Source: an uncultured Anaerolineaceae bacterium (lineage in GTDB: Bacteria > Chloroflexota > Anaerolineae > Anaerolineales > Anaerolineaceae). Taken from it: 64,000 nucleotides of DNA. Below, piece after piece: positions 9,879 to 19,500 of the stretch; position 1 is the stretch's first letter; every line of letters begins with the position of its first letter. Location of the stretch: assembly GCA_927443345.1 (NCBI GenBank), contig CAKMKJ010000014.1, forward strand, positions 36,120-100,119, in the 5' to 3' direction. The position numbers and the translations under genes were made by a program. The notes below the pieces were generated by a model, which ran no database searches, was not told where the DNA came from, and saw nothing but the letters and a program-made list of their open reading frames with translations.

Positions 9879-11961
9879 TCTGAGAACGCTTGAAGTTCCC
9901 GTCGTTGGAATGGACTGCACTGAATGTACCATGCATGTACAACATGCTATTAAAGAGCTTCCTGGAGTGAAGTCTGTTACCGTACTTCTTGCTGCCGAAA
10001 AGGCAACTGTTCAGTTTGATCCAGCCCAAGTCGATCTCGCTATGATCAGTAAAGCTGTTGCTGGAGCTGGATATAAGGTTCCTGATACAGCTTCCGATCA
10101 GGCTCCGAACTCTCGCACACTTCAGGACTTTACTAAACCTATTCTTACTATATTTGGTGTCGTCTTTGGTGTGATCCTGTTTGTGGTCGTCTTTGGAGAA
10201 TGGTTGGGATGGTTTGAAAAGATTACTGCCTGGGTTCCCTGGCCGGTTGGATTCGCCTTGGTATTGATTTTCGGTTACCCGGTATTCAAGAATGTATTAC
10301 AGGCTACTTTACGTCGGCAGGTGATTTCGCACACCCTGATGACCGTTGGCGTCATAGCGGCACTAGTGGTTGGCGAATGGGCAACGGCAGTGGTGGTCGT
10401 GTTTTTCATGCGGGTGGGTGATTACGCCGAAAAATTTACCACAGACCACGCTCGCAAGGCTGTACGGGATCTGACTTCGATGTCCCCTCAAACTGCCCGT
10501 TTGGAAAGAAATGGCAGCGAAGTGGATGTTCCAATCAACGAAGTTCAACCTGGAGATATCGTCGTTGTCCGACCTGGGGAAAAGATACCTGTCGATGGGT
10601 TGGTATTAGATGGTCAGGCGACTGTTAATCAAGCTGCCATAACTGGTGAATCAATGCCAGTTGAAGTTGGCCAGGGTGCAAAAGTTTTCGCTGCAACGAT
10701 AGCCCAAATGGGTAGCCTGCGTGTGCAAACGACACTTGTGGGACCTGATACGACATTTGGAAAGATTGTCCGTATGGTCGAAGAAGCCGAAGCGAACCGC
10801 GCTGAAGTCCAGCGGATTGGCGACAAGGTTTCAGGGTATTATTTGCCAGTCGTTGCGGTTATTGCTGTGATCACTTACTTGATTAGTAGAGATCCCCTGT
10901 CGACCGCAGCAGTGTTGTTGGTTGCGTGTTCCTGCTCTTTCGCTCTAGCTACACCAATTGCCATGCTGGCTTCCATTGGCGCTGCAGCTAAACATGGCTT
11001 GTTAATCAAGGGCGGCCGTTACATTGAACTGCTAGCAAAAGCCGATACAGTGTTGATTGACAAAACAGGAACCCTCACCACCGGAAAACCACGTCTGACT
11101 GATGTGGTATGCCTAAATGGATTGAGCGAGGAACGTCTTCTCACTCTGGCTGCTTCGGCTGAACGTTATTCCGAACATCCTCTGGCGGAGGCTGTACGCC
11201 AAGCGGCTCGGGACAAAGAATTGCGCTTATCGGAACCAAAGGAATTTGTGGCCGAGCCAGGCCGCGGCGTGCATGCCCGCGTTGGTGAAACACTGGTTGA
11301 AGTGGGCAGCTGGCGTATCCAGGGAGATCACTCTATTCCTTTAGAAGCAGTTGAGTTGGAAAAACAAGGAAAAACACTTCTCTTTGTCCGGGTCAATCAA
11401 GAATTGGCGGGAATATTGGCAGCTTCTGATACGTTGCGACCAGAAACACCCGCTGCGCTCGCGGAGTTGAAACGTTTGGGCGTTCGTAGAATCGAGTTAT
11501 TGACCGGTGACAATGAGCGCACGGCAGCAGCCGTATCCAGTCAATTAGGGATTGATTATCGCGCCAACCTCCTCCCGGAGGATAAAATCCGAATTGTGAA
11601 AGAATACCAGGCACAGAATCATATTGTCGTGATGGTGGGGGATGGGGTCAATGATGCGCCAGCCCTGGCTCAGGCAAATGTGGGCATTGCGATGGGGGCT
11701 GGCGGAACGGATGTGGCGATTGAAGCGGCGCATATTGCCTTGATGCGTGAGGACTGGACTCTACTTCCCCGTGCCTTTCAGATTGCTCAACGAACAATGC
11801 GAGTAGTGAAAATGAACCTGGGATTTACGATGATCTACAACATCATAGGTTTGACACTGGCGGCGTTTGGATTCCTACCCCCGATTCTGGCAGCTGCGGC
11901 TCAGTCGTTGCCTGATTTGGGTATCCTCGGGAATTCCTCCAGGTTGCTACGTCAGAAGTGA
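9871..11961 (+). CDS. Heavy-metal P1B-type ATPase (Cd/Zn/Pb type) with a CSC membrane motif
   Basis: A 696-residue protein. One N-terminal HMA domain has GMDCTEC at about 13-19. Six or more membrane segments carry the actuator motif TGESMP, the phosphorylation motif DKTGTLT and the hinge [10 protein letters not shown]. The ion-site motif in the membrane reads CSC (ACSCSFALATP) where most Cu and Zn/Cd pumps have CPC. The gene overlaps the CmtR-like repressor, so the likely substrates are Cd, Pb or Zn (inferred from the sensor). The loss of proline in the ion site could alter specificity. It exports metal across the cytoplasmic membrane. Confidence 0.88.
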   Translation: MTNLRTLEVPVVGMDCTECTMHVQHAIKELPGVKSVTVLLAAEKATVQFDPAQVDLAMISKAVAGAGYKVPDTASDQAPNSRTLQDFTKPILTIFGVVFGVILFVVVFGEWLGWFEKITAWVPWPVGFALVLIFGYPVFKNVLQATLRRQVISHTLMTVGVIAALVVGEWATAVVVVFFMRVGDYAEKFTTDHARKAVRDLTSMSPQTARLERNGSEVDVPINEVQPGDIVVVRPGEKIPVDGLVLDGQATVNQAAITGESMPVEVGQGAKVFAATIAQMGSLRVQTTLVGPDTTFGKIVRMVEEAEANRAEVQRIGDKVSGYYLPVVAVIAVITYLISRDPLSTAAVLLVACSCSFALATPIAMLASIGAAAKHGLLIKGGRYIELLAKADTVLIDKTGTLTTGKPRLTDVVCLNGLSEERLLTLAASAERYSEHPLAEAVRQAARDKELRLSEPKEFVAEPGRGVHARVGETLVEVGSWRIQGDHSIPLEAVELEKQGKTLLFVRVNQELAGILAASDTLRPETPAALAELKRLGVRRIELLTGDNERTAAAVSSQLGIDYRANLLPEDKIRIVKEYQAQNHIVVMVGDGVNDAPALAQANVGIAMGAGGTDVAIEAAHIALMREDWTLLPRAFQIAQRTMRVVKMNLGFTMIYNIIGLTLAAFGFLPPILAAAAQSLPDLGILGNSSRLLRQK

Positions 11962-12120
11962 TAGAAAATAATATTAAAACCAACACCACTTACAATATCA
12001 TATGTGGGATGGTATATTTATGGGAGTACCGGATAAGATCTTTATAATCGACCATGAAACCACAACCACCCCTCAAGCTTTAGCTTTTACTATGGTAGGC
12101 GGGTTACATAACTATAATGA

Positions 12121-12157
12121 CGAGGGTGGGGAGCTGACATGTAGCTCCCCACCCTCG
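12121..12157 (+). terminator. Strong hairpin terminator after the P-type ATPase
   Basis: Perfect 15-bp stem (CGAGGGTGGGGAGCT at 12121-12135, complement at 12143-12157) with a 7-nt loop, followed by TTGTCT. It lies in the 308-nt space (11962-12269) between the ATPase and the first gene of the accessory element. I see no other feature in that space. Confidence 0.65.
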
Positions 12158-12269
12158 TTGTCTAGAGGCTTGATACGTTACCAGGTTGAGAGACCAATTA
12201 GTGTATTTATCCATCCAAGATAATTTCCAGGATAGAACCGCAGAAATACATCTAATGATGGGCCCATTT

Positions 12270-12746
12270 TTACCTCGCCCTGGTTAGAACTTGTCTAAAC
12301 TTACAACCATAAGCTGCCGGCTTACCCACCATCGTCCAAGATAATCTTTCAACCGTATTCCACCAAATACCAGGCACTTCATACCACTTCGCGCCGGCTA
12401 CATCCTTTGGGATATCTGGATCAGAGGCAGTACCACGAGCAAGGAACCCATCTGGGTGAATTCCAACTTCGGTATAAACGAATGAATAGATGGGACCTAG
12501 GGCGACCAGTGATAGCATCATTCCCCAACCACATCGGGAGGGCTCAACCGTTTTTGCAGCATCAATTCGGTCGGCAATAAAATCGAAGTAGGTCATCCCC
12601 TTTGAAGCCAGGGGAACCTGCATGGGCTGATTACCCTTATAGGCGACGAACAAGATGCTGGAGCAAATCGCCAGGATAACCGTAGTCTTGATAATACTCC
12701 CAATCAACTTAAGAAACATTCCGATGAATTTCATTTTCTCCTTCAT
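12270..12746 (-). CDS. Small membrane-anchored protein of unknown function
   Basis: A 158-residue protein with one N-terminal hydrophobic helix at about residues 11-30 (LIGSIIKTTVILAICSSILF), a second hydrophobic patch near 75-95, and a C-terminal soluble part with KWYEVPGIWWNTVERLSW. I recognise no family. Its start overlaps the ribbon-helix-helix gene, so the two are coupled. The exact start is uncertain: ATGs at 12746, 12734 and 12719 are all possible. The pair is transcribed away from the large plus-strand operon and marks the left end of the accessory region. Confidence 0.55.
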   Translation of the reverse strand: MKEKMKFIGMFLKLIGSIIKTTVILAICSSILFVAYKGNQPMQVPLASKGMTYFDFIADRIDAAKTVEPSRCGWGMMLSLVALGPIYSFVYTEVGIHPDGFLARGTASDPDIPKDVAGAKWYEVPGIWWNTVERLSWTMVGKPAAYGCKFRQVLTRAR

Positions 12747-12963
12747 TTCCTTTATCTGTCTGATACAGATCTTCTAGTTGGGCACTCTCTCGTAGAACCC
12801 GGTTGTAACGAATTTCCTCCCGATACATTCGGTCCAAGGCCACTTCAATCACATCGCTTTCACTCCGTCCCATCACGCTTGCCATTGTTCTTAATTGACT
12901 CACGCCTTCTGGACTTATTCGAAAAGAACGTACTGGTTTACTGGCAGAATTTGTTTTCGGCAT
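12709..12963 (-). CDS. Ribbon-helix-helix (CopG/Arc-type) DNA-binding protein
   Basis: An 84-residue protein starting at the ATG at 12963, which has AAGGA 8 nt upstream; another ATG at 12969 lies too close to it. The strand SKPVRSFRISPEGVSQL and helices TMASVMGRSESDVIEVALDRMY fit the ribbon-helix-helix fold used by CopG, ParD and MetJ-like repressors. Its promoter carries a palindrome in the spacer, so autorepression is likely. The overlapping downstream gene shows no toxin motif, so I do not call a toxin-antitoxin pair. It could regulate the element, as its only obvious small DNA-binding protein in the left half. Confidence 0.72.
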   Translation of the reverse strand: MPKTNSASKPVRSFRISPEGVSQLRTMASVMGRSESDVIEVALDRMYREEIRYNRVLRESAQLEDLYQTDKGNEGENEIHRNVS

Positions 12964-12994
12964 GCTCATTTTCCTTATCGGGTATATTATTTAT

Positions 12995-13023
12995 AATGTA
13001 ATACTCTAGTATTTCTTTGTCAA
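12995..13023 (-). promoter_or_regulatory. Promoter of the ribbon-helix-helix gene with a palindromic operator in its spacer
   Basis: On the minus strand a consensus TTGACA (plus 13018-13023) is followed after exactly 17 nt by TACATT (plus 12995-13000). The spacer contains AATACT-CT-AGTATT (13000-13013), a near-perfect palindrome. A dimer of the encoded repressor bound there would block RNA polymerase, which suggests negative autoregulation. Confidence 0.5.
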
Positions 13024-13065
13024 GTTAAAACCTCACTTTTTCCGAAAATTCATTGAATTTGACCC

Positions 13066-13096
13066 CCTAGGATAAATGGTTTCCTCTTGCTATGAT
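13066..13096 (+). promoter_or_regulatory. Shared element promoter, copy A
   Basis: CCTAGGATAAA (13066-13076), 14 nt, then TATGAT (13091-13096). The same box and spacing recur at 26419, 41819 and 45952, each before an operon of this element. The conserved box sits where a -35 would be but does not match TTGACA, which suggests an activator site or an alternative sigma factor. Confidence 0.6.
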
Positions 13097-13121
13097 TGGA
13101 GTTACAACCAAATATCTGTTC

Positions 13122-13180
13122 GGTCGCTGATAATCATCAGCTGTCCCAAATAATCCTTGGAGCGACCATCAACGTCTTTT
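13122..13180 (+). promoter_or_regulatory. Leader hairpin A, attenuator-like
   Basis: GGTCGCT (13122-13128) pairs with AGCGACC (13161-13167), followed by a loosely T-rich tail (ATCAACGTCTTTT). It lies 26 nt after the promoter and 115 nt before the first gene. It is the most diverged of the four leader hairpins, but it has the same position and order. Confidence 0.45.
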
Positions 13181-13281
13181 CTGTTTACGCCTTCAATCAA
13201 GGTGCATACAGGGTTGAAGACTTGACTGGTCGCTTTAGTTTTAACCATCTTTTGAACCCGCTAATCGGGAAAGGAGAAAAA

Positions 13282-13842
13282 TTGAAAGAAATTCCAGTCT
13301 CAAAACGCAATCTGATTGTTGCAGTCATCTTGGCCGTGGTCATCGCTGTAGGAATCCTGGTGATCGAAAACTGGCCTCTTCATACAGAGCAAGGTTCAAC
13401 AGCATCAACCAGTGAAGACAGTCTGGTTTCTGCTGCAGCCGTCAATGCCATTGAAAAGGTTTTTCAGGTGAACTACCAAGAAGGAAAAGAAGTCTGGCTC
13501 AATCGCATTTGCGAGCTTAGCACGCCTGCTGGATGTGAGTTGTTTTCAGCCGGCGCAGATCGTATGTGGGAAAAATATGTGGATGCCAAGTCTGTGGTCA
13601 CAGCTGCCATGCAGGCAGTGGAAAAGATAGCAGACAACGGTTCCGAGCAAGTATGGCGGATGACCATAATGCTATCTTCCCCTCTACCAGGTAGTAATAA
13701 AACCCAGGATACAGCGTATGTTGTTCTCGCGAAAACGGATAGCGGTTGGAATTTTGATCGTTTCCTGATGGAGGCGGAAATCAATGCCATCCTCGATCGC
13801 GAAAAAACTCCCACCACAACAGTAGAAGAAGGAAAGAAGTAG
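13282..13842 (+). CDS. Single-TM protein with extracytoplasmic domain, first gene of operon A
   Basis: The start is the TTG at 13282, placed 5 nt after AAGGAG. The longer frame upstream would run through the leader hairpin. The product is 186 residues: a basic N-terminus, a TM helix at about 9-31 (NLIVAVILAVVIAVGILVIE) and an outside domain of about 150 residues. In size and topology it resembles VirB8/TcpC-type (NTF2-fold) subunits of secretion machines, but I see no diagnostic motif, so this is only a suggestion. Its stop overlaps the next start, so expression is coupled. Confidence 0.6.
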   Translation: MKEIPVSKRNLIVAVILAVVIAVGILVIENWPLHTEQGSTASTSEDSLVSAAAVNAIEKVFQVNYQEGKEVWLNRICELSTPAGCELFSAGADRMWEKYVDAKSVVTAAMQAVEKIADNGSEQVWRMTIMLSSPLPGSNKTQDTAYVVLAKTDSGWNFDRFLMEAEINAILDREKTPTTTVEEGKK

Positions 13843-15134
13843 TGAAGAGATTTTTCTTAATCATTGTCGTATTGACCTTGCTCATTCCAACAGCTGTTTA
13901 TGCTCAGGGTAACGATCCCTGGTCTGAGGTCTTTCAACCAGACGGCAACCTGAATCCTGATTTGATTGACCTGGGAGTTACCACTGAACATCCCGACTGG
14001 ATGTCGATTGAACTACCCTTTGGGCAATCGCTTGACCTCGATGCTAATTACCATCGCTACCAGACCCCCAGTGGGAATATTGTTGTTTTGCCTTCCGCTT
14101 CAACTTTGTTTTTTATGGCCATGAATCCTCAGGAAAGTGGCCTAACAAACTCTAATGGATCCCTGGGCAATGGGTACGGTAGCCTAATCTCTTTTCTCGG
14201 TCTGGCAGCTGGCGATAACCTGGATTGGAACCGGATACAGGCAGAACACCCGGAATATACCAGCCCGGATCAATTCTGGGGTGCTGTTCTTAATGGAAAT
14301 CAGGATGTGTGGACATATTTCTCCGGGTGGGGATTCATCACCAATCTGTTGCAGATGACCTGGAATGATGGGGCTCTGCGTTCCTTGTACTTGCTATACC
14401 TGAATGGCACACAAAATTGTGCATCCATTCCGGGTGGTTGTTCGGGAGTAGTCACTCCACCTCCACCTCCTCGGGAATGTCCTGATCCGAGTGTATCCAT
14501 GCAGCAGCCCGTGTTAACCATCCAAAAGACTGCTCCGAATAATCCACTGGTCGTTGGGCAAGATACTGAAACTCGGCGTGGAGCAGATATTCAAGCCAGG
14601 GTGACAGTCCCTCCAGTGATCTTCACCTGGTATGAACCCATCTACGAGGAACGGGATGTTTGCCGGTCAGCCAATGTGGGGGAAACCCCGAACTGCAAAA
14701 CAAGCTCAGGATTAACCATCAATGATGGAGTCTCGGATACGGAGAGGGTGTTCAAGGAATGCCGGATGCATGTAGAACATCTGCCAGACGCAGTAGCTTC
14801 CTTACAAGCAACCGCCGCCCTGGATGCCGCCAGCCAAGATTGGATTACAGGCAAACTGGGTCAAACGCATTATGAAGCTTACATTCACCAAGCAAATTTC
14901 ACTCTCATTCCGGGAATAGGATCATGGACGGGGGGATGTGATGGTGGTGGAACCTGTACGGCAACCGGACAGGCACTTCGAGTTCCATTTGCAGATCCGG
15001 GAACCTTCAACTTGCGTTTGGACGTGGTTACAACGGGCACACGCTTCCGGGGTATTCCGATCACCCAACCGAGACGGGTAGGGATCGATGGAACGATGAA
15101 AGTCTATGTAACTCTTCCGGCGTTGGTGCCATAA
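13842..15134 (+). CDS. Large secreted protein of unknown function
   Basis: A 430-residue protein with a clear signal peptide (hydrophobic residues 4-18, cleavage probably after VYAQ). It starts at a GTG that overlaps the stop of the previous gene. The first half is rich in Trp, Asn and Gly (for example FYFSGWGF-like segments). A proline run of six separates it from a second half with four or more cysteines (VCRSANVGETPNC) that could form disulfides. I recognise no family. As the second gene of the operon that encodes a VirB4-like ATPase and Tad proteins, it may be an exported part of that machine. Confidence 0.6.
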   Translation: MKRFFLIIVVLTLLIPTAVYAQGNDPWSEVFQPDGNLNPDLIDLGVTTEHPDWMSIELPFGQSLDLDANYHRYQTPSGNIVVLPSASTLFFMAMNPQESGLTNSNGSLGNGYGSLISFLGLAAGDNLDWNRIQAEHPEYTSPDQFWGAVLNGNQDVWTYFSGWGFITNLLQMTWNDGALRSLYLLYLNGTQNCASIPGGCSGVVTPPPPPRECPDPSVSMQQPVLTIQKTAPNNPLVVGQDTETRRGADIQARVTVPPVIFTWYEPIYEERDVCRSANVGETPNCKTSSGLTINDGVSDTERVFKECRMHVEHLPDAVASLQATAALDAASQDWITGKLGQTHYEAYIHQANFTLIPGIGSWTGGCDGGGTCTATGQALRVPFADPGTFNLRLDVVTTGTRFRGIPITQPRRVGIDGTMKVYVTLPALVP

Positions 15135-15143
15135 AAGGTCAAT

Positions 15144-15263
15144 GTGCAGATTGTATGGATAGCGGTCAGTGTGTTGCTGACAGTCTTCCTAGGTTTCATG
15201 GTAGTCGTTTATCTGCTGTTGGTTATTGGCCTGTGGTGCCCAAGTAATAATTATGACGAGTAA
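15144..15263 (+). CDS. Very small single-TM protein (39 residues)
   Basis: A GTG-started frame encodes a peptide that is almost entirely one hydrophobic helix (VWIAVSVLLTVFLGFMVVVY) with a short polar tail (CPSNNYDE). It fills the gap between two operon genes and its stop overlaps the AAGGAGG of the next gene, the spacing expected of a real operon member. No strong ribosome binding site is seen for it. Function unknown; small membrane peptides of this sort occur in pilus and secretion operons. Confidence 0.45.
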   Translation: MQIVWIAVSVLLTVFLGFMVVVYLLLVIGLWCPSNNYDE

Positions 15264-15277
15264 GGAGGCAGTGTTTT

Positions 15278-15961
15278 ATGACAGATTATTTTGTTGTCTT
15301 TGGGGATTTCCTCGCCGCACTGCCTACTTACTTATTGAATGGTGTACTGGCAACTGTCTACTGGCTTGGTGAATCCGGAGCTGCCCTGGTAAGCATTCTT
15401 TGTGCAGGTTTGATCATTCGCTTTGTTGATCAACGCGTGCAATCCAGGGCAGCTTTCCGTCCTGGCCGTAGTGGACGGGAGGCGGCTACTCCGGATTTAT
15501 ACACTGCACAGATCACCACGGCAATCATCTTGGTGATGTGGGTAATCAGCCAATGGGGAATGGGTGCACCAGTTCCCTGGCTGGGTGCAGCGATGTGGCT
15601 GACCGGTACCATCATTGTTCTGCTGGTGCACATGCAAGAACATACATTGCTTTGGAATATGAAATCAGGCATTGCTATTTATTCCTTGGCCGTCATTGGC
15701 AGCCGGCTCTACCTGGCATACACCGCTCAATTATCAGCAGATCAGTGGGCTGCCCTGATCGGTACTTCAGAAAGCGCTGCGGCTGTAATTGCCAATACTC
15801 GCGGTAATGTAACCACGATTATTTTATGGGCTTTATGGTTGGTAATCCCGTTGGGTTACTTCGCGATGTTACTGCAGCAAGTCTTGATCAACCCGATGTC
15901 ATTGGTCAATCCACTGGCAGGAGCCAGTGAGTTGATCAATCGTTATCGAACCAGAAGATAG
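15278..15961 (+). CDS. Polytopic membrane protein of unknown function
   Basis: A 227-residue protein with about five or six hydrophobic segments, starting behind AAGGAGG. The loop between the first and second halves is basic (QRVQSRAAFRPGRSGRE). I see no enzymatic motif. Its place between a secreted protein and a VirB4/HerA-like ATPase suggests an inner-membrane part of a secretion or transfer machine, but the sequence does not prove this. Confidence 0.55.
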   Translation: MTDYFVVFGDFLAALPTYLLNGVLATVYWLGESGAALVSILCAGLIIRFVDQRVQSRAAFRPGRSGREAATPDLYTAQITTAIILVMWVISQWGMGAPVPWLGAAMWLTGTIIVLLVHMQEHTLLWNMKSGIAIYSLAVIGSRLYLAYTAQLSADQWAALIGTSESAAAVIANTRGNVTTIILWALWLVIPLGYFAMLLQQVLINPMSLVNPLAGASELINRYRTRR

Positions 15962-16093
15962 GGTGATAGATGAAACCAGCACACAAAATCGTGGGCTTGC
16001 TTGATTTATTACTCTACCTTTTTAGGTGAGAGTTTTATGAACGTTGGTTGGTTTTTCAAACGTCAGATTTTATTTCAACGATTGGAGGTCAAT

Positions 16094-16426
16094 ATGTCAC
16101 AACTGATGGATTTGCTGCGTGGACCTGCTTTAGGAGTGATTTCTATGATCATCTTGATGGCAGGCGTCCTCATCATCACTGCATTTGCGGCGCTGATTGC
16201 TCAAATGAGTCTCTTGTTCCGTCTTCGGCCCTGGAACACTTCCGAAAAGCGAAGTGAAACCGGGAAAGAAGGTTACCCGCAAGAATCCTATGAACAACGT
16301 TCCTCAGCTCGTGAAAACCAGCGGGCATCATCCCAAAGTCGCCAACGCTCACCACAGGTGGTGGTTGTCGAGCCAAATGCGAACGAGGTGATTGATGCAG
16401 TCTGGTGGGAAACAGTGAAGCAATAG
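16094..16426 (+). CDS. Small single-TM protein with charged cytoplasmic tail
   Basis: The ATG at 16094 follows GGAGGTC. The product is 110 residues with one TM helix at about 13-36 (LGVISMIILMAGVLIITAFAAL). A hydrophilic, Gln/Ser/Arg-rich tail (SSARENQRASSQSRQRSP) is followed by an acidic C-terminus. Unknown family. A tail of this kind could dock on the ATPase encoded next. Confidence 0.55.
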   Translation: MSQLMDLLRGPALGVISMIILMAGVLIITAFAALIAQMSLLFRLRPWNTSEKRSETGKEGYPQESYEQRSSARENQRASSQSRQRSPQVVVVEPNANEVIDAVWWETVKQ

Positions 16427-16459
16427 CAATCCAGGGCTTCTTTTGCGCAAGCAAAAGCG

Positions 16460-16504
16460 GCCTCACGAATTCACCAGCTGATCTAGTTGGCGAATTGATG
16501 AGGC
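16460..16504 (+). promoter_or_regulatory. Imperfect hairpin just before the large ATPase gene
   Basis: GCCTCA (16460-16465) pairs with TGAGGC (16499-16504), and inner segments GAATTC/GAATTG and CCA/TGG extend the stem. It sits between the previous stop and the chosen ATPase start at 16534, so it may stabilise mRNA or tune translation of the ATPase. Confidence 0.35.
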
Positions 16505-16533
16505 AGAACGCCAAGTACGGAGAAAAGAGAACG

Positions 16534-19500
16534 ATGATTATTGGAAAACTGACCGAAAAAATACCCTGGCTGAGAACGAAAGACTCTCTCTCCATTCCTA
16601 ATGACCTGGAAGTGGAAGGCACAGAGCTACATTTCAACGACCGAAATGAGCTTGACTATCTGGTTTTTCGTGTCACAGAGCGGGAAGGTGCGCGGGAATA
16701 CCAGGGATATCGGGCAGTCCGTCTGCTGCAATTGCGCTATATCTCGCTGGAAGCTCGCCGGGATGCCGGCTTGCTGCAGAAGATGCGCACGGTCTTACGC
16801 GGTTTATATGGCGCTCAAGTTGATCTAGTATATCTGGCTGCTGGTGTTTTTAAGAATCCAAATATTGGGATCGTTCAATGTTATGGGGTAGCTGCATTTG
16901 CTCCAAAGAAAGAAGAAGCCATCCAGCACTCTTTACGGGATCTTTCAGCTTTACGTGCAGGATTGGTCGGTGCTTACCGTCAGATCCGCCTGGAGCCGCT
17001 TTCGACTGAAGTGGCTCAATGGTTGGCGCGTTCGTTGGAGCAGATGCCTTATGCCATTGTGGCTGTTGGGCATCCGGATCCACGCGAAAACGCTCGTGGT
17101 GGTGATTCTTCGATGCGGGATCCATTGTTGTCCGGTAGTCAGGGTGCTCAACAATATTCCATTCAACAGAATGAACTGCTCTTTCGCGGTATGAGCAGCC
17201 TGGAAGAAGAATTCCTGTTGATGCTGCTTACCAATCATGTTCGTTTGGAAGATATTACGCGCATGTTGGCTGGTATGTTGGAAGATACATCCGTTTACGC
17301 TTCCCGTCAGTTGGGAACTCGGGCAGCCTCCTTCGGGATCAGCCTACCAGCGATTCTGACCGGTGGGCTGGCAGAAAACGCTTCCCAATCTTATGGCACA
17401 AACCATTCGAGTGGCGTTACTCACGGAGAAGCTGCTACCGATGGCGTGGCGGACAGTCAAGGCCAGGCCCATACGGTCGGGCATGCCAGTACGAGCGGTT
17501 GGGCGCACACGGTCGGAGTCTCTGAGACAGACACGGTTGGTTCATCTTCCACGGTTGGAACGGCAGTCAGTCAGGGGACAGCTCATACAGAAGGCTCAGC
17601 TGTAACAGACGGATCATCGCACTCCGATTCCTCTGGCGTGGCGAACTCACATACCGACAGCTCTTCCTACGGTGTTAACGGCGGCGTAGGCGGGAGTGTT
17701 GCTCCGGCTGGTGTAGGGGTGTCCGCCAATGTCGGCGGTAGCGCCAACTGGGGTACGGCTGATGGTGTGGTTAACAGCAGTGGTTCATCTGACTCGAGTA
17801 TGCATTCGGCAACCTCAAGTCAATCGGATACCGTTTCTCAAAGCACTACCCAAAGCCAATCCAACACAAATTCTCAAAGCCACTCGTCGACCCAATCGGA
17901 GGCCTGGACGACCTCAGGCTCTGAGACTGATTCTGTAGCGGATACCAACAGCACCTCTACCACCCAGAGCCATGCGGACACAAAAAGCACAGCCCGCTCC
18001 GTGGCGGATGGGGTCAGTTTGGGACAAAGTATTGGGCGCGGAATTAGCGCTGGCATGAGCGTGGGAGTTGCGCCATCCTTTTCCCTTTCCAACGCCTACC
18101 AATGGCAGGATGATCCTTATATCCTCCTTACCGATATCATGCGCACCCAACGCAAGTTGTTGGACATTGCCAGTCGGGAAGGCGCTTTTTATACAGATCT
18201 ATATGCATTGGCTCGCAGCGAACAGGGTGTACACGCCTTGATGGGACTCATCCCAGAAGCCTTTCATGGAACGGAAGACGTGGTGGCAGGTGTACAAACA
18301 CGTGCGTTAACAGATCCCGAACAGGCTTACATCGGCCTGCATGCCCGGGCTTTCACTCCATCCACCCGAATTGAGAATATTCCCGAAGCTATGAGTGGGT
18401 ATGCTGATTCGACTCTTCTGACCATGTTGCAGGTAGCGGCTTACACCGCTCCGGGAATGTTCGAGCAGGGGTCGGCACTCACCACCCAGGAAGAAACGCC
18501 AGCATTTGCGTTCTATCCGGATATCCCGGGGAATATTACCCTGGCCAGGCAGTGGTCGAGCGAAACGGGTCTCCTAACGGATACATTTTTGAAGCTAGTT
18601 CCTGACCGTCATTTTCACACAGCCTTTGTTGGGGATACCGGTTTTGGAAAATCCATCGCTGCTGAGCGCCTGGCTTATGAAACTACCCGCTTCTGGCATT
18701 ATCGCACTATCGTATTGGACTTTGGACAGGGTTGGCGTAAGGCTATGAACTGGCCAGGGGTTGGTCAGAAGGGTTCAGAAGACGGTTTAGGTCATGTTGA
18801 TATCCGTCAGCTCTATCCTGGTTCTCCTCGTCCACTGCGTTGGAATATTCTGCAAGTGCCGCGCCGTATTGATCCGGGTCGTTACCGCAGCATGGTCGCT
18901 GAGCTCTTTGCCAACGCCGGCAGATTGGGAGCCAGGCAGTTGGGTTTCATGCGCCGCGCACTGACCGAATTGTATTTTGAAGCGGGAGTCCTGACTGGTG
19001 ATCCCAAGCTGCAGAATGGTCCCTTGGGACATCTCCAGGATGATCGGGAGGTGCAGCTAATTCAGAATGTACGTCAGAGCTCCGGTGAAAACCTGAATGA
19101 ACCTCATCCTGGGACATTGTTAGAATGCCTTTCTCCTTCAGAACTACAAGTCCTGGCAGTCTACCGCAGTCGTAAACTGGATGTTTCCAAATGGGTAGAC
19201 CGTCTTCGAACCTACAAAGAGAAATTAGAACGTGACCAGGTCAGTCGTACAAGTCTGGAAGGCGTCCTCTTGCGACTAGAGCAGTTTTCCGAAGGTCATA
19301 TGGCTCGCCAATATGGACCCTCAGCCAGTGGAATCGGCGTGGAAGACCTGGGATTGATGGGCAGCCCTGAAAATCCATGGGGTATCACTGTCATTGAAGG
19401 TGGCGCTGAAATGGACGAATACTCCAAAGCGGCATTACTTTCTTTGTTGGCCAGCATCCTGTACTCGGACGCAGTCGCTCGCCGGCGCGAAATGTTGGGT

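Noticed and set aside
12002..12223. 73-codon frame after the P-type ATPase
   Set aside because: It is split by a 15-bp terminator hairpin and has low-complexity content.
12709..12963. Toxin-antitoxin call for the ribbon-helix-helix gene and its overlapping partner
   Set aside because: The partner is a membrane protein without a ParE, RelE or other toxin motif.
16405..16533. Upstream extension of the VirB4/HerA-like ATPase
   Set aside because: It overlaps the previous gene and a hairpin and lacks a ribosome binding site.
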